The notes under the pieces were generated by a model, which was not told the DNA's origin, made no database searches, and saw only the letters and a list, made by a program, of their open reading frames with translations. DNA of 47,458 bases, taken from positions 1 to 47,458 of the forward strand of contig DEPS01000167.1 of the NCBI GenBank assembly GCA_002358875.1, written 5' to 3'. Every line of letters starts with the position of its first letter. Position 1 is the stretch's first letter. A program made the translations under genes and the position numbers. The DNA is from Lachnospiraceae bacterium UBA3386 (GTDB lineage Bacteria; Bacillota; Clostridia; Lachnospirales; Lachnospiraceae). Below, piece by piece: positions 7,469 to 15,310 of this stretch.

Positions 7469-8839
7469 ATGACAAGGAAAATCTTTCTCTATACATTTCT
7501 GCTCGGAGCCATGGTGCTGTTTTTCTGTACGGCAGTCTTTTTCGGGATGCAGTACGCACAGAGAATGGATGAAGCGTATGCGGCGCTCCAGGGCGAGGCG
7601 TCCTACGCGGCGAGCGGTCTTAAGGGCGGCGGGCTTGAGTATCTTAGGAGCCTTGACAATATGAACCGCATCACCTGGATCGCCCGGGACGGGCAGGTCC
7701 TGTACGACAGCGAATATCCGGATCTCACCGCAAGCCAGGCGGAGTACCCGGAGGTAAAAAAAGCTTTTGAGCAGGGATCGGGGCAGGGGATCCGAAGGTC
7801 TTCCTCCGGGGGAACGCAGACAATGTATTATGCGTTTTTGTGTGATGACGGGACAGTCCTGAGGCTGTCGCGCCCCCTGAGCGCTGTGAGGGACATCGCT
7901 GCTGCTGTGAGCCCGGTGCTGTGGGTGATCCTGCTGGTCCTTCTTATTTCTGCCGCGATGGCTCTGCGGATCGCCAGGAGCATTGCGGGACCCATCAACG
8001 AGATGGAATTAAAAGACCTGCCGCACGCATCCCCCTATTTGGAGCTGCAGCCTCTTGTGGAGCGCATGCAGGAGCAGAAGGAGGTCATCGCGCGGCAGGC
8101 TGTGGAGCGGGAGCAGCTGCGCCGGGAGGCGCTGGAGGAGCAGGCGCGGGAGCAGGAGCGCCTTCGCAGGGAGTTTTCTGCAAATGTCTCCCATGAGCTC
8201 AAGACGCCGCTCACTTCGATCAGCGGATTTGCCGAACTCATGCAGAGCGGACTCTGTGACGAGGAAAAGATGATCGAGTTTGCGGGGGACATCTACCGGG
8301 AAAGCCAGCGTCTCATTGCCCTGGTGGGCGATATAATCCGCATTTCGGAGCTGGATGAGGGGGCTGTTCAGGCGCCTGCCGAGGAAGTTGACCTCGTCCA
8401 GGCTGCCCGAAAGGCTGTCGAAGCCCTGCGTCCGGCGGCCCAAAAGCGCAGGATCCGCATGCAGGTCCTGCCGCAGACCGATGAGTCACCTGTCTGCATC
8501 CTGGGGGCGGAGCATCTGATTGAAGAGATGCTCTTCAACCTCTGTGACAATGCCGTCAAATACAACCGGGAAGACGGCGAAGTTCTCGTGCGCATCTGGA
8601 GAGAAGGAGGGCAGGCCTGCGTCTGCGTAGAAGACACAGGCATCGGCATCCCCGAGGAGGAACAGGAGCGCGTCTTCGAGCGGTTCTACCGCGTCGACAA
8701 GAGCCACTCCAGAAAGGTCGGGGGCACGGGCCTTGGCCTCTCTATCGTCAAGCACGCCGCCCAGTTCCATGGGGCTTCGGTCGAGATGGACAGTGAGCCA
8801 GGGCGCGGGACAAAGATCACGCTCAGATTTAAGGAGTAA
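7469..8839 (+). CDS. Membrane sensor histidine kinase, PhoR-like
   Basis: A complete 456-residue sensor kinase. TM1 spans about residues 7-29 and TM2 about 148-170, bracketing a roughly 115-residue extracellular sensor. A Glu/Arg-rich coiled coil (about 198-236) leads to the dimerisation helix FSANVSHELKTPLTSISG with phospho-acceptor His242. The ATP-binding domain shows the N box (MLFNLCDNAVKYN), G1 (DTGIGIP), F box (ERFYRV) and G2 (GGTGLGLSIV). The ATG follows GAGGTAATT. It pairs with the regulator just upstream. The phosphate link is inferred from the neighbouring Na/Pi-PhoU gene. Confidence 0.92.
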   Translation: MTRKIFLYTFLLGAMVLFFCTAVFFGMQYAQRMDEAYAALQGEASYAASGLKGGGLEYLRSLDNMNRITWIARDGQVLYDSEYPDLTASQAEYPEVKKAFEQGSGQGIRRSSSGGTQTMYYAFLCDDGTVLRLSRPLSAVRDIAAAVSPVLWVILLVLLISAAMALRIARSIAGPINEMELKDLPHASPYLELQPLVERMQEQKEVIARQAVEREQLRREALEEQAREQERLRREFSANVSHELKTPLTSISGFAELMQSGLCDEEKMIEFAGDIYRESQRLIALVGDIIRISELDEGAVQAPAEEVDLVQAARKAVEALRPAAQKRRIRMQVLPQTDESPVCILGAEHLIEEMLFNLCDNAVKYNREDGEVLVRIWREGGQACVCVEDTGIGIPEEEQERVFERFYRVDKSHSRKVGGTGLGLSIVKHAAQFHGASVEMDSEPGRGTKITLRFKE

Positions 8840-9052
8840 AGATAAACGAAAGATTATGACCTTTCTGGTATTCTTCCAGCATCCGCAGTTTCATCGCGTA
8901 ATCCTCAGTAATTGTCTCGGCAACGTCTTTCCCAGAAAAGGAAGCCATCGGCTGTTCCCGGGAATGATCTCAGCTTTTACTACAGCACCGGTTTCTTCTT
9001 CTATGGACATTACCGCGATAATGTCGTCTTTGTGCTTCAGGTAATAAAACAT
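8829..9052 (-). pseudogene. Frameshifted remnant downstream of XRE gene (HipA-N-like?)
   Basis: On the minus strand an ATG at 9052 opens a 53-codon frame (MFYYLKHKDDIIAVMSIEEE and onward) ending at 8891. In another frame an ORF from 8948 to 8829 (starting MASFSGKDVAETITEDYAMK) looks protein-like and would continue it after a shift near 8940. The first piece recalls the N-terminus of HipA-like proteins in Clostridia, from memory only. It lies just downstream of an XRE regulator, so it may be the remains of a two-gene toxin-antitoxin module. The second piece overlaps the convergent kinase gene end. Alternatively it is two small ORFs or noise. Confidence 0.3.
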
Positions 9053-9103
9053 GTCTGCTACCCCATCTTGCTGCTATTGAGGGACGGTGTTTATTAGTGT
9101 AAT

Positions 9104-9613
9104 TCAATCGTGATCCTGTCTATCGATCTGTTCTGTGGATGCAGAACGTACTTTTGATACGTACTCGAGCAGCCTTTCCTGCACTTCTTTTTTGTCCAGA
9201 TATTCCTCAACAGCCAGTCGTCCTGCCAGATCGTGATAGATCTGCAGATTTTTATCGTCAGGAAGTTCCTGTGGAAAAGGTATCTGCACCTTTTTCCCCT
9301 TATCTTGTATCGAAATGGACAGACCGTGCTTTCCGTCTATCCAGACAGCTTTTGAAGAAACCCGCGGGACAGTAAATGAATGTCCGTGGAGATAATGCCG
9401 GGGGCGGCAGAAAGGGATACTGTCGGAAGTCCGGAGCAGATCCAAAAGGCGGCACACAGCGCCGGACGCCTGACGGGAACCGCTTTCCCACGATTCCACG
9501 GTTTTGGGAGATACGTTCAGATATGACGCAAGATCTGACTGTGTCATTTTGACCTTCATGCGGAGATGACGGATCTCCCTGCCGGAATATTTCCCTGCCT
9601 GTACAAAATGCAT
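9104..9613 (-). CDS. XRE-family regulator / antitoxin-like protein
   Basis: A 169-residue protein. Residues about 8-60 form a helix-turn-helix (GREIRHLRMKVKMTQSDLAS then YLNVSPKTVESWESG), as in HigA-type antitoxins and other XRE repressors. The remaining 100 residues are unassigned. The frame is open up to 9832, but the upstream part contains operator palindromes and lacks a ribosome site; ATG 9613 has AAGGAG seven bases before it. Two copies of a CCCTGCAATGCAGGG palindrome upstream suggest autoregulation. The downstream neighbour appears to be a decayed ORF. Function beyond DNA binding is unknown. Confidence 0.75.
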   Translation of the reverse strand: MHFVQAGKYSGREIRHLRMKVKMTQSDLASYLNVSPKTVESWESGSRQASGAVCRLLDLLRTSDSIPFCRPRHYLHGHSFTVPRVSSKAVWIDGKHGLSISIQDKGKKVQIPFPQELPDDKNLQIYHDLAGRLAVEEYLDKKEVQERLLEYVSKVRSASTEQIDRQDHD

Positions 9614-9691
9614 CTGTTTCTCCTTCCCTGTCTTTATTTCAGACAGCGGGCTGTGAAGCCGCTGCATACATATTACATAATAAAGGATAAA

Positions 9692-9745
9692 CCCCGCAAT
9701 GCAGGGTGTCAATGCCAAGCTTATAACAAACCCTGCAATGCAGGG
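9692..9745 (-). promoter_or_regulatory. Twin palindromic operators and promoter of the XRE gene
   Basis: CCCCGCAATGCAGGG (9692-9706) and CCCTGCAATGCAGGG (9731-9745) are near-identical palindromes 39 bp apart. On the minus strand TTGACA lies directly before the first palindrome and TATCCT follows it after 17 bp, so the first operator fills the promoter spacer. This suggests autorepression by the XRE protein at 9104-9613. Confidence 0.65.
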
Positions 9746-9797
9746 GATTGACGCTGCATATCCAACATTCCGTGAAAAAAGAAATACCAAAAAGGAC

Positions 9798-9859
9798 TTG
9801 AAACATACCCCACGGGGGTATATAATCGACATACAATTTAAGATACCCGGTAGGGGTAT
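9798..9859 (+). promoter_or_regulatory. csoR-copA promoter with two CsoR operators
   Basis: TTGAAA (9798-9803), a 17-bp spacer and TATAAT (9821-9826) form a strong promoter. The spacer holds ATACCCCACGGGGGTAT (9805-9821), and a second copy ATACCCGGTAGGGGTAT lies downstream at 9843-9859. Both match the G/C-tract pseudopalindrome bound by copper-sensing CsoR proteins. Binding there would block transcription until Cu(I) releases the repressor. Confidence 0.88.
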
Positions 9860-9897
9860 AAGAAATTTCGAGACTCGGGAAAAGGGGGTCTGAAAAA

Positions 9898-10275
9898 ATG
9901 GAAAATGTAGAAATAGGATCTGGATTAATGGAATCTGGAGAAATGGGATCTCAGAAAACGGAAAATGAGATTATGCAGGGCGCAGAGACCTGCTGCTGCC
10001 GGACGAAGACACGCCCGGAGAAGGAGCAGAAGGATCTGATCAACCGGCTCAGCCGGATTGAGGGACAGATCCGCGGTATCAAGGGAATGATCGAGAGGGA
10101 TGCCTACTGCATAGATATCATCAATCAGGCGGCTGCTGCGAGCAATGCGCTCACCAGCTTCAGCAAGGTGCTGCTGACCAGCCATATCAGAACCTGCGTC
10201 GCGGATGATGTGCGCGAGGGGAACGATGAGAAAGTGGACGAGCTTGTAAAAACCCTGCAGAAGCTTCTGAAGTAG
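9898..10275 (+). CDS. csoR: CsoR-type copper-sensing repressor
   Basis: A 125-residue DUF156/CsoR-RcnR family protein. The conserved core begins at LINRLSRIEGQIRGIKGMIE. The Cu(I) ligand pattern is visible as Cys in RDAYCIDII and His/Cys in SHIRTCV, which favours copper over nickel sensors. An N-terminal tail of about 40 residues, including CCC, is longer than usual and might be partly untranslated, since internal ATGs exist. A GGGGG lies about 9 bases before the first ATG. It is the first gene of an operon with copA, behind a promoter bearing two CsoR-like operators, so copper-responsive autoregulation is well supported. Confidence 0.9.
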   Translation: MENVEIGSGLMESGEMGSQKTENEIMQGAETCCCRTKTRPEKEQKDLINRLSRIEGQIRGIKGMIERDAYCIDIINQAAAASNALTSFSKVLLTSHIRTCVADDVREGNDEKVDELVKTLQKLLK

Positions 10276-10350
10276 CTGAAGCAGCGGAATTAGCTAAAGC
10301 GGCTAAAGCAGCTGAAGCAGCTTAAGAAGTAAGAAGCGAAATTAGCTTAA
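10269..10350 (+). repeat. Reiterated AGCTGAAGC/AGCTAAAGC words after csoR stop
   Basis: From the csoR stop codon onward, AGCTGAAGCAGC, AGCTAAAGCGGC and TAAAGCAGC words are repeated with 9-18 bp spacing, followed by TTAAGAAG reiterations. No gene is visible in this 104-bp gap before copA. It belongs to the set of repeats starting at stop codons. Confidence 0.6.
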
Positions 10351-10379
10351 GAAGCGGGTTGGATAGGCATAGGGTATTC

Positions 10380-13238
10380 ATGGAGGTTCACGTAAAAAAG
10401 ACGATGGAACAATATACAGTAACGGGAATGAGCTGCGCCGCCTGCCAGGCGCGGGTGGAAAAAGCCGTCTCCAGGCTGGACGGGGTCGAAAGCTGTAATG
10501 TCAGCCTGCTCACAAATACGCTGGCGGTGGAGGGAACGGCTTCGCCTGAGGCGGTCATACAGGCAGTAGAAAATGCGGGCTACGGGGCCTCTCCCAAGGG
10601 CAGCGGCGGTGCCGGAGGAAGGGGCTCGGGAGCTGCGGGCGCAGCCGGAAGTAATGGCGGCGCAGGAGCAGCGGCCGGGGGGCTGTCCGCAAAGCTTGCG
10701 GCGGAGGAGGATGCCTTAAAGGACCGGGAGACGCCGGTCTTGAAGCGAAGGCTCCTGGCTTCCCTGGGTTTTCTGCTCATCCTCATGTATTTTTCAATGG
10801 GGCATATGATGCTGGGGTGGCCTCTCCCGGCCTTTTTCAATGATAACCACGTGGCCATGGGGCTCATACAGCTCCTGCTTGCGGCCATCGTGATGGTGAT
10901 CAACCAGAAGTTTTTTACCAGCGGGTTCAGGAGCCTTTTCCACGGAGCGCCAAATATGGATACCCTGATCGCTCTTGGCTCCGGGGCGGCGTTCGTGTAC
11001 AGCACGGCCATGCTCTTTGCCATGACGCGGGCCCAGGTCGACGGGGACAGCGCTGCAGTCATGCAGTACATGATGGAGTTTTACTTCGAATCCGCTGCCA
11101 TGATCCTGTCGCTGATCACGGTGGGCAAGATGCTGGAAGCGCGCTCCAAGGGAAGGACGACCGACGCGCTAAAGAGCCTGATGAAGCTGGCTCCCAGGAC
11201 GGCGAATGTCATCCGGGACGGCAGGGAGCAGGAGATCGGCATCGATTATGTACAGCGGGGTGATATCTTTGTCGTTCGCCCGGGCGAAAATATACCGGTG
11301 GACGGGATCGTCCTCGAGGGAACAAGCGCGGTCAATGAATCCGCTCTGACCGGCGAGAGCATTCCGGTGGATAAAAAGCCCGGGGATGAGGTCTCCTCGG
11401 CGACGCTCAATCAGTCCGGATTCCTGCGCTGCGAGGCGGCCAGGGTAGGAGAGGACAGCACTCTGGCTCAGATCATCCAGATGGTGAGCGACGCGGCGGC
11501 AACCAAAGCGCCCATAGCCAAGCTTGCGGATACGATCTCAGGGGTCTTTGTACCGGTCGTCATCTGCATCGCCCTGGTCGTGACCTTCTTCTGGCTGCTC
11601 ATCATGCACCGCCCGGTCGGGTTCTCGCTGGCGCGCGGCATCTCTGTTCTCGTCGTGAGCTGCCCCTGCGCACTGGGCCTGGCGACTCCTGTGGCAATCA
11701 TGGTCGGCAGCGGCATGGGCGCCAAAAACGGCATCCTTTACAAGACGGCAGAAGCTCTGCAGGAGACCGGCAACGTGCAGATCGTGGCTCTGGACAAGAC
11801 GGGAACCATTACAAAGGGGGAGCCGGTCGTCACGGACATCCTGCCCGCAGAGGGCGTAAGTGAGGACGAGCTGCTGACCTTTGCGGCAGCACTTGAATCG
11901 CAGAGCGAGCACCCTCTGGCAAAAGCGGTGCTGGACAGGGCGCAGGAATATTCTTCCGAAAACATTGCCGATTGCAGGGATAAGACCGCAGTGCAGGGGC
12001 AGGCAGCGATAGAGAAATCTGCAGTTACAGATGGCAAAAATATCAGGAATGCCTGTGTAAGGGATTGGAGAGCTCTTTCCGTCTCGGATTTCCAGGCCCT
12101 GCCGGGCAACGGGCTGACGGCGGCTGTAGACGGTCACAGGATGGCGGGCGGCAATCTGTCCTTTATTACCGGCAAGATCACAGGCGGGACCAGGGCATTT
12201 TCCGGCAGTTCCGACGGGATCAGTGATGAGATCCGCCGGACCGCGGAAGAGCTGGCCGGGGAAGGAAAAACCCCTCTGTTCTTTGCCAGGGACGGAAAGT
12301 ATCTGGGCACGATCGCAGTGGCGGATACCATGAAAGAGGACAGCGCGCAGGCCATCCGGGAGCTTCGCGGCATGGGCATCCACGTCGTCATGCTGACCGG
12401 TGACAACCGCCGCACTGCGGAGGCGATCGGGCGCCAGGCCGGCGTCAATGAGGTCGTTGCAGGCGTTCTGCCCGCCGGCAAGGAAGAGGTCATCCGCCTT
12501 CTGCAGGAGAAGGGGCGGACCGCCATGGTCGGAGACGGCATCAACGACGCGCCCGCACTTACGCGGGCGGATATCGGCATTGCGATCGGTGCGGGAACTG
12601 ACGTCGCCATCGACGCCGCGGACGTCGTTTTGATGAAGAGCCGCCTGACGGACGTCAGCGCCGCCGTGCGCCTGAGCCGACAGACCTACCGGACGATCCT
12701 GTGGGGACTGTTCTGGGCTCTAATCTACAATTCCATCCTGATTCCCGTGGCGGCGGGTCTCCTCGTCCCGCTGGGCATCACCATGGATCCCATGTTCGGC
12801 GCCCTGGCCATGAGCCTGTCCAGCTTCTGCGTCGTAACCAACGCGCTGAGGCTGAATCTCATGGACGTGCACGGCACGAAGGGCGATTCCCGGCGCTGGG
12901 GAAGAAATGAGAAATACCCGGTCCGCCCTGATGCGGACGGGAAGCTCCTGGGGGAATATTCCCGGAAAAAGGAGCAGGAGGAACAGAAAAAGGCATCTGA
13001 AAATGCAGAAAGAAAGGAGAATGACAAGATGACAAAGACAATGGAGATCAAGGGAATGATGTGCATGCACTGCGAGGCGTCCGTAAAAAAAGCCCTCGAG
13101 GCAGTCGAGGGCGTGACGGCGGCAGAAGTAAGCCATGAGAAAGGGACCGCTGTCGTCTCCATGGACAGCGAGGTCGCGGACGATGTCCTGAAGGCCGCTG
13201 TCGAGGCCAAGGACTATGAGGTCGTGGGCATCGCATGA
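10380..13238 (+). CDS. copA: Copper-exporting P1B-type ATPase with N- and C-terminal HMA domains
   Basis: About 952 residues. Order: HMA domain with GMSCAAC (residues 16-22); a Gly/Ala-rich linker; membrane helices; the TGES actuator loop (LTGESIPVDKKPG); the CPC metal site in VVSCPCALGLATPVA (about residue 427); DKTGT phosphorylation motif (about 470); SEHPLAKAV ATP-site motif; GDGINDAPAL; then, after a charged linker, a second HMA domain with GMMCMHC (about 893). It exports Cu(I) from the cytoplasm. ATG 10380 follows AGGG; ATG 10404 (MEQYTVTG) is an alternative nearer the usual family start; an upstream TTG is less likely. The N-domain is longer than usual (around KNIRNACVRDWR). The C-terminal HMA looks like a CopZ chaperone joined in frame. 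Confidence 0.95.
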   Translation: MEVHVKKTMEQYTVTGMSCAACQARVEKAVSRLDGVESCNVSLLTNTLAVEGTASPEAVIQAVENAGYGASPKGSGGAGGRGSGAAGAAGSNGGAGAAAGGLSAKLAAEEDALKDRETPVLKRRLLASLGFLLILMYFSMGHMMLGWPLPAFFNDNHVAMGLIQLLLAAIVMVINQKFFTSGFRSLFHGAPNMDTLIALGSGAAFVYSTAMLFAMTRAQVDGDSAAVMQYMMEFYFESAAMILSLITVGKMLEARSKGRTTDALKSLMKLAPRTANVIRDGREQEIGIDYVQRGDIFVVRPGENIPVDGIVLEGTSAVNESALTGESIPVDKKPGDEVSSATLNQSGFLRCEAARVGEDSTLAQIIQMVSDAAATKAPIAKLADTISGVFVPVVICIALVVTFFWLLIMHRPVGFSLARGISVLVVSCPCALGLATPVAIMVGSGMGAKNGILYKTAEALQETGNVQIVALDKTGTITKGEPVVTDILPAEGVSEDELLTFAAALESQSEHPLAKAVLDRAQEYSSENIADCRDKTAVQGQAAIEKSAVTDGKNIRNACVRDWRALSVSDFQALPGNGLTAAVDGHRMAGGNLSFITGKITGGTRAFSGSSDGISDEIRRTAEELAGEGKTPLFFARDGKYLGTIAVADTMKEDSAQAIRELRGMGIHVVMLTGDNRRTAEAIGRQAGVNEVVAGVLPAGKEEVIRLLQEKGRTAMVGDGINDAPALTRADIGIAIGAGTDVAIDAADVVLMKSRLTDVSAAVRLSRQTYRTILWGLFWALIYNSILIPVAAGLLVPLGITMDPMFGALAMSLSSFCVVTNALRLNLMDVHGTKGDSRRWGRNEKYPVRPDADGKLLGEYSRKKEQEEQKKASENAERKENDKMTKTMEIKGMMCMHCEASVKKALEAVEGVTAAEVSHEKGTAVVSMDSEVADDVLKAAVEAKDYEVVGIA
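13015..13238 (+). other. Candidate internal start producing free CopZ-like chaperone
   Basis: Inside copA, GAAAGGAG (ending 13018) lies ten bases before an in-frame ATG at 13029. Initiation there would give a 69-residue protein (MTKTMEIKGMMCMHCEA and onward) identical to the C-terminal HMA domain and the size of a normal CopZ copper chaperone. Preceding residues are a charged linker, as expected for a former gene junction. The Shine-Dalgarno and ATG are seen; independent expression is inferred. Confidence 0.5.
13085..13112 (-). terminator. Minus-strand terminator embedded in copA 3' coding sequence
   Basis: Read on the minus strand: GCCCTCGA, a 5-nt loop (CTGCC), TCGAGGGC, then seven T. This is a perfect 8-bp intrinsic terminator for the DUF4869/ATPase operon, whose last stop codon lies at 13253, about 140 bp upstream of it in that direction. 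On the plus strand the same bases encode KKALEAVEGV of the CopZ-like domain. Confidence 0.7.
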
Positions 13239-13252
13239 GCGCTTACCGGTGC

Positions 13253-13777
13253 TTAAAATCGATTCCCGGGATTTGTGCCAGGATGGCTTGAAGGATCCTT
13301 CTGAAGGGGCTGCGCGGCAGGAGAGGGCGCTTCATAGATTCTGTAGAATTCGTTGTAGGTTCTTTTCAGGTCGTGATATTTACCGGATGCATGGATTCCG
13401 TAGATTTCGTCGACAGAATAAGGAAGGTTGGGGAGATCCTCTCTCGTTACGATGACAAAGTAGTTGTCTGATGACCGCACTGCCCGCGCGAATTCTTCTG
13501 TCTTGATAAAGACACTGTCTTCGTCGAGAAAGATGATCTGGTCATGCAGAAGAGGCAGTATGATCTGCCAGTCCGCTATAGGAAGCGTCCTGCAGCCTTT
13601 TTGACAGGAGATTTCAATTCCGGAGCTGGCGCCGCGTGTTGTTAAAAGATCGATCATGTTGATCAGAGTTGTTTTGCCGGAGCCGCTGTCTCCCCGGATG
13701 ATGGTGAGATTTCTTTTGATATCAAATTCGTAATGAACCCGGTTGTTCCGGATGACGACATGATATTTGCCTTTCAT
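13253..13777 (-). CDS. Small P-loop ATPase paired with DUF4869
   Basis: A 174-residue protein with a Walker A motif GDSGSGKTT (residues 29-37) and a Walker B-like IIFLDED (81-87), followed by a possible sensor strand NYFVIVTRE. It starts like a FHA- or ABC-type fold (MKGKYHVVIRNNRVHYEFDI) but lacks the ABC signature and membrane segments. Similar Lachnospiraceae proteins have, from memory, been labelled translation initiation factor 2 without clear reason. Its ribosome site GAGAGGTAA overlaps the end of the upstream DUF4869 gene (3-bp gap), so the two are translationally coupled. The role is unknown. It converges on copA with only 14 bp between stop codons. Confidence 0.7.
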   Translation of the reverse strand: MKGKYHVVIRNNRVHYEFDIKRNLTIIRGDSGSGKTTLINMIDLLTTRGASSGIEISCQKGCRTLPIADWQIILPLLHDQIIFLDEDSVFIKTEEFARAVRSSDNYFVIVTREDLPNLPYSVDEIYGIHASGKYHDLKRTYNEFYRIYEAPSPAAQPLQKDPSSHPGTNPGNRF

Positions 13778-13780
13778 AAA

Positions 13781-14230
13781 TTACCTCTCATCGATTTCAA
13801 ATGCTTCATCGAGGTATTCTTCATATCCATGTACATATTTCCCTGTATTATCGATGATGGCGTCAAAATCCCCTGCCCGGGAAAAATCCATAACATGGTG
13901 AAGGACGATCAGAAGATCTTTTCTGCGGGAGATCTCAATGATCCATTTTGCGCAGTTATCTCCGCAGGAAGAGGCGTTAAAGATTCTGCCGGAAGTGTCA
14001 TATGCCATCAGGATCAGTGTCTTCACACCGCCGGATATCTCTTTCGGGGAGATTGGCCCCAGGACCGGGCTCTCGATCAGATGAGCTCCAATGACTTCGG
14101 ATTTATCAATATCGAGGATCATTTCTTTCGTGAGGGGGGAGGTGATCCATTCGTCCTCATACTGGTTGTCAAAATATGTCGGCGGGTGGTAGATTTCATT
14201 CTTCAGGGAACCGAAGTGGATTGTCAGCAT
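13781..14230 (-). CDS. DUF4869-family protein
   Basis: A 149-residue soluble protein with no signal peptide or membrane segment. It has hallmarks I recall for DUF4869: an MLTIHFG start, EDEWITSPLTKEMILDIDKS, SPVLGPISPKEISGGVKTLI and FNASSCGDNCAKWI. The Cys pair in SCGDNC is conspicuous. It is the first gene of a two-gene minus-strand operon with the P-loop ATPase, behind a promoter at 14293-14322. No biochemical function is established for this family to my knowledge. The tight coupling suggests the two proteins act together, but sensing, defence and toxin-antitoxin roles are all untested. Confidence 0.75.
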   Translation of the reverse strand: MLTIHFGSLKNEIYHPPTYFDNQYEDEWITSPLTKEMILDIDKSEVIGAHLIESPVLGPISPKEISGGVKTLILMAYDTSGRIFNASSCGDNCAKWIIEISRRKDLLIVLHHVMDFSRAGDFDAIIDNTGKYVHGYEEYLDEAFEIDER

Positions 14231-14292
14231 AGCTCTTCTCCGGGAAAAAGTGATTGCGATTGATGAAAAATATCGGCAGGATGATGCAGTTT

Positions 14293-14322
14293 ATTTTAGG
14301 ATATGACGGGCAATAATGTCAA
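14293..14322 (-). promoter_or_regulatory. Promoter of the DUF4869-ATPase operon
   Basis: On the minus strand TTGACA (14317-14322), an 18-bp spacer and TAAAAT (14293-14298). The predicted start lies about 55 bp before the DUF4869 ATG. A TATAAT at 14339-14344 on the plus strand probably serves deoC, so the two promoters are back to back. Confidence 0.65.
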
Positions 14323-14399
14323 TGATGGTTAATTTTGATATAATAAAACGAGGTATTGCTAAACCTGAAAAAAGTTACTGTCACAGGAGGAACTGGGGA

Positions 14400-15053
14400 A
14401 TGAAAATCAATAAGCTGATCGACCATACATTGTTAAAGGCCGGTTCGACCCGGGAACAGATCAGAGCCCTGTGCGGGGAGGCGAAGAAATATGATTTTGC
14501 GAGTGTATGCGTGAATTCGTACTGGGTGGCCTTCTGCGCAGAAGAGCTTGCATCCACAGATGTAAAGGTCTGTACTGTGGTGGGATTTCCTCTGGGCGCG
14601 ATATCGACGGCCGCAAAGGCTTTTGAAGCCGCGCAGGCAGTGAGGGACGGAGCTGATGAGATCGACATGGTCCTGAACATAGGGGAACTCAAGGGAGGAA
14701 ATGACGATGCTGTCCGAAGGGATATCGAAGCAGTCGTCGAAGCTGCAGCAGGAAAGACAGTAAAAGTCATTCTGGAGACCTGCCTTTTGACTGACGAGGA
14801 GATCGTCAGAGCGTGTGAGCTGTGCCTAGAGGCTGGTGCTGCATTCGTCAAGACCAGTACAGGGTTCTCTACAGCAGGTGCGAATCCCCGCGTCGTAAAG
14901 CTCATGAAGGATACTGTAAGAGGAAGAGCGCTTGTAAAGGCTGCCGGCGGTGTCCGCACAAGGGCGGATCTTGACGCCATGGTGGCAGCCGGCGCGGACC
15001 GGATCGGAACAAGCGCAGGTGTCGCGCTGGTAAGCCGGCAGATTAATGAATGA
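14400..15053 (+). CDS. deoC: Deoxyribose-phosphate aldolase
   Basis: A complete 217-residue class I aldolase that splits 2-deoxyribose-5-phosphate into glyceraldehyde-3-phosphate and acetaldehyde in deoxynucleoside catabolism. Signatures: IDHTLL near the N-terminus, VCTVVGFPLGA, DGADEIDMVLNIG, KVILETCLLTDEE, and the Schiff-base Lys in AFVKTSTGFSTAGA; a second catalytic Lys is in LVKAAGGVR. AGGAGG lies about nine bases before the ATG. The upstream frame to 14316 is an extension without support. It stands alone on the plus strand with its own terminator, and no other deo genes are in the window. Confidence 0.96.
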   Translation: MKINKLIDHTLLKAGSTREQIRALCGEAKKYDFASVCVNSYWVAFCAEELASTDVKVCTVVGFPLGAISTAAKAFEAAQAVRDGADEIDMVLNIGELKGGNDDAVRRDIEAVVEAAAGKTVKVILETCLLTDEEIVRACELCLEAGAAFVKTSTGFSTAGANPRVVKLMKDTVRGRALVKAAGGVRTRADLDAMVAAGADRIGTSAGVALVSRQINE

Positions 15054-15099
15054 GACGTGTTTTATGATGTCAGGGTCAAAAGGTCTGTGATAATACTGA

Positions 15100-15130
15100 G
15101 CCGGGGGCAAAATCACCTTTTGCCCCCGGC
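15100..15130 (+). terminator. Hairpin after deoC
   Basis: Perfect 13-bp stem GCCGGGGGCAAAA / TTTTGCCCCCGGC with a 5-nt loop (TCACC). Only a weak T-rich stretch follows, so it may act with the stronger terminator at 15155-15197. Confidence 0.7.
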
Positions 15131-15154
15131 ATCAATTTATGAGTATGAATAAGT

Positions 15155-15197
15155 AAAACACCTGCCATACAGCCAGGCTGTACGGCGGGTGTTTTAT
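15155..15197. terminator. Bidirectional terminator between deoC and the sugar ABC operon
   Basis: AAAACACCTGCCATACAGCC pairs with GGCTGTACGGCGGGTGTTTT around an AG loop (one mismatch), followed by TTATTTT and preceded by A-rich sequence. It can end both deoC and the converging minus-strand permease transcript. Confidence 0.85.
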
Positions 15198-15310
15198 TTT
15201 GAAAATATAAAAATGTTAAAATACATTTTTAAGCCTGACCTGCAGGATGGAAGAACCTGATCGGCCCTTCACAGTGCTTTGATGCACTTTATGAAGGAAT
15301 ATATACAGGA

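Noticed and set aside
9614..9832. N-terminal extension of the XRE protein at 9104-9613, including a hydrophobic segment
   Set aside because: The extension covers the promoter and operator palindromes and has no ribosome site, whereas ATG 9613 has AAGGAG at proper spacing.
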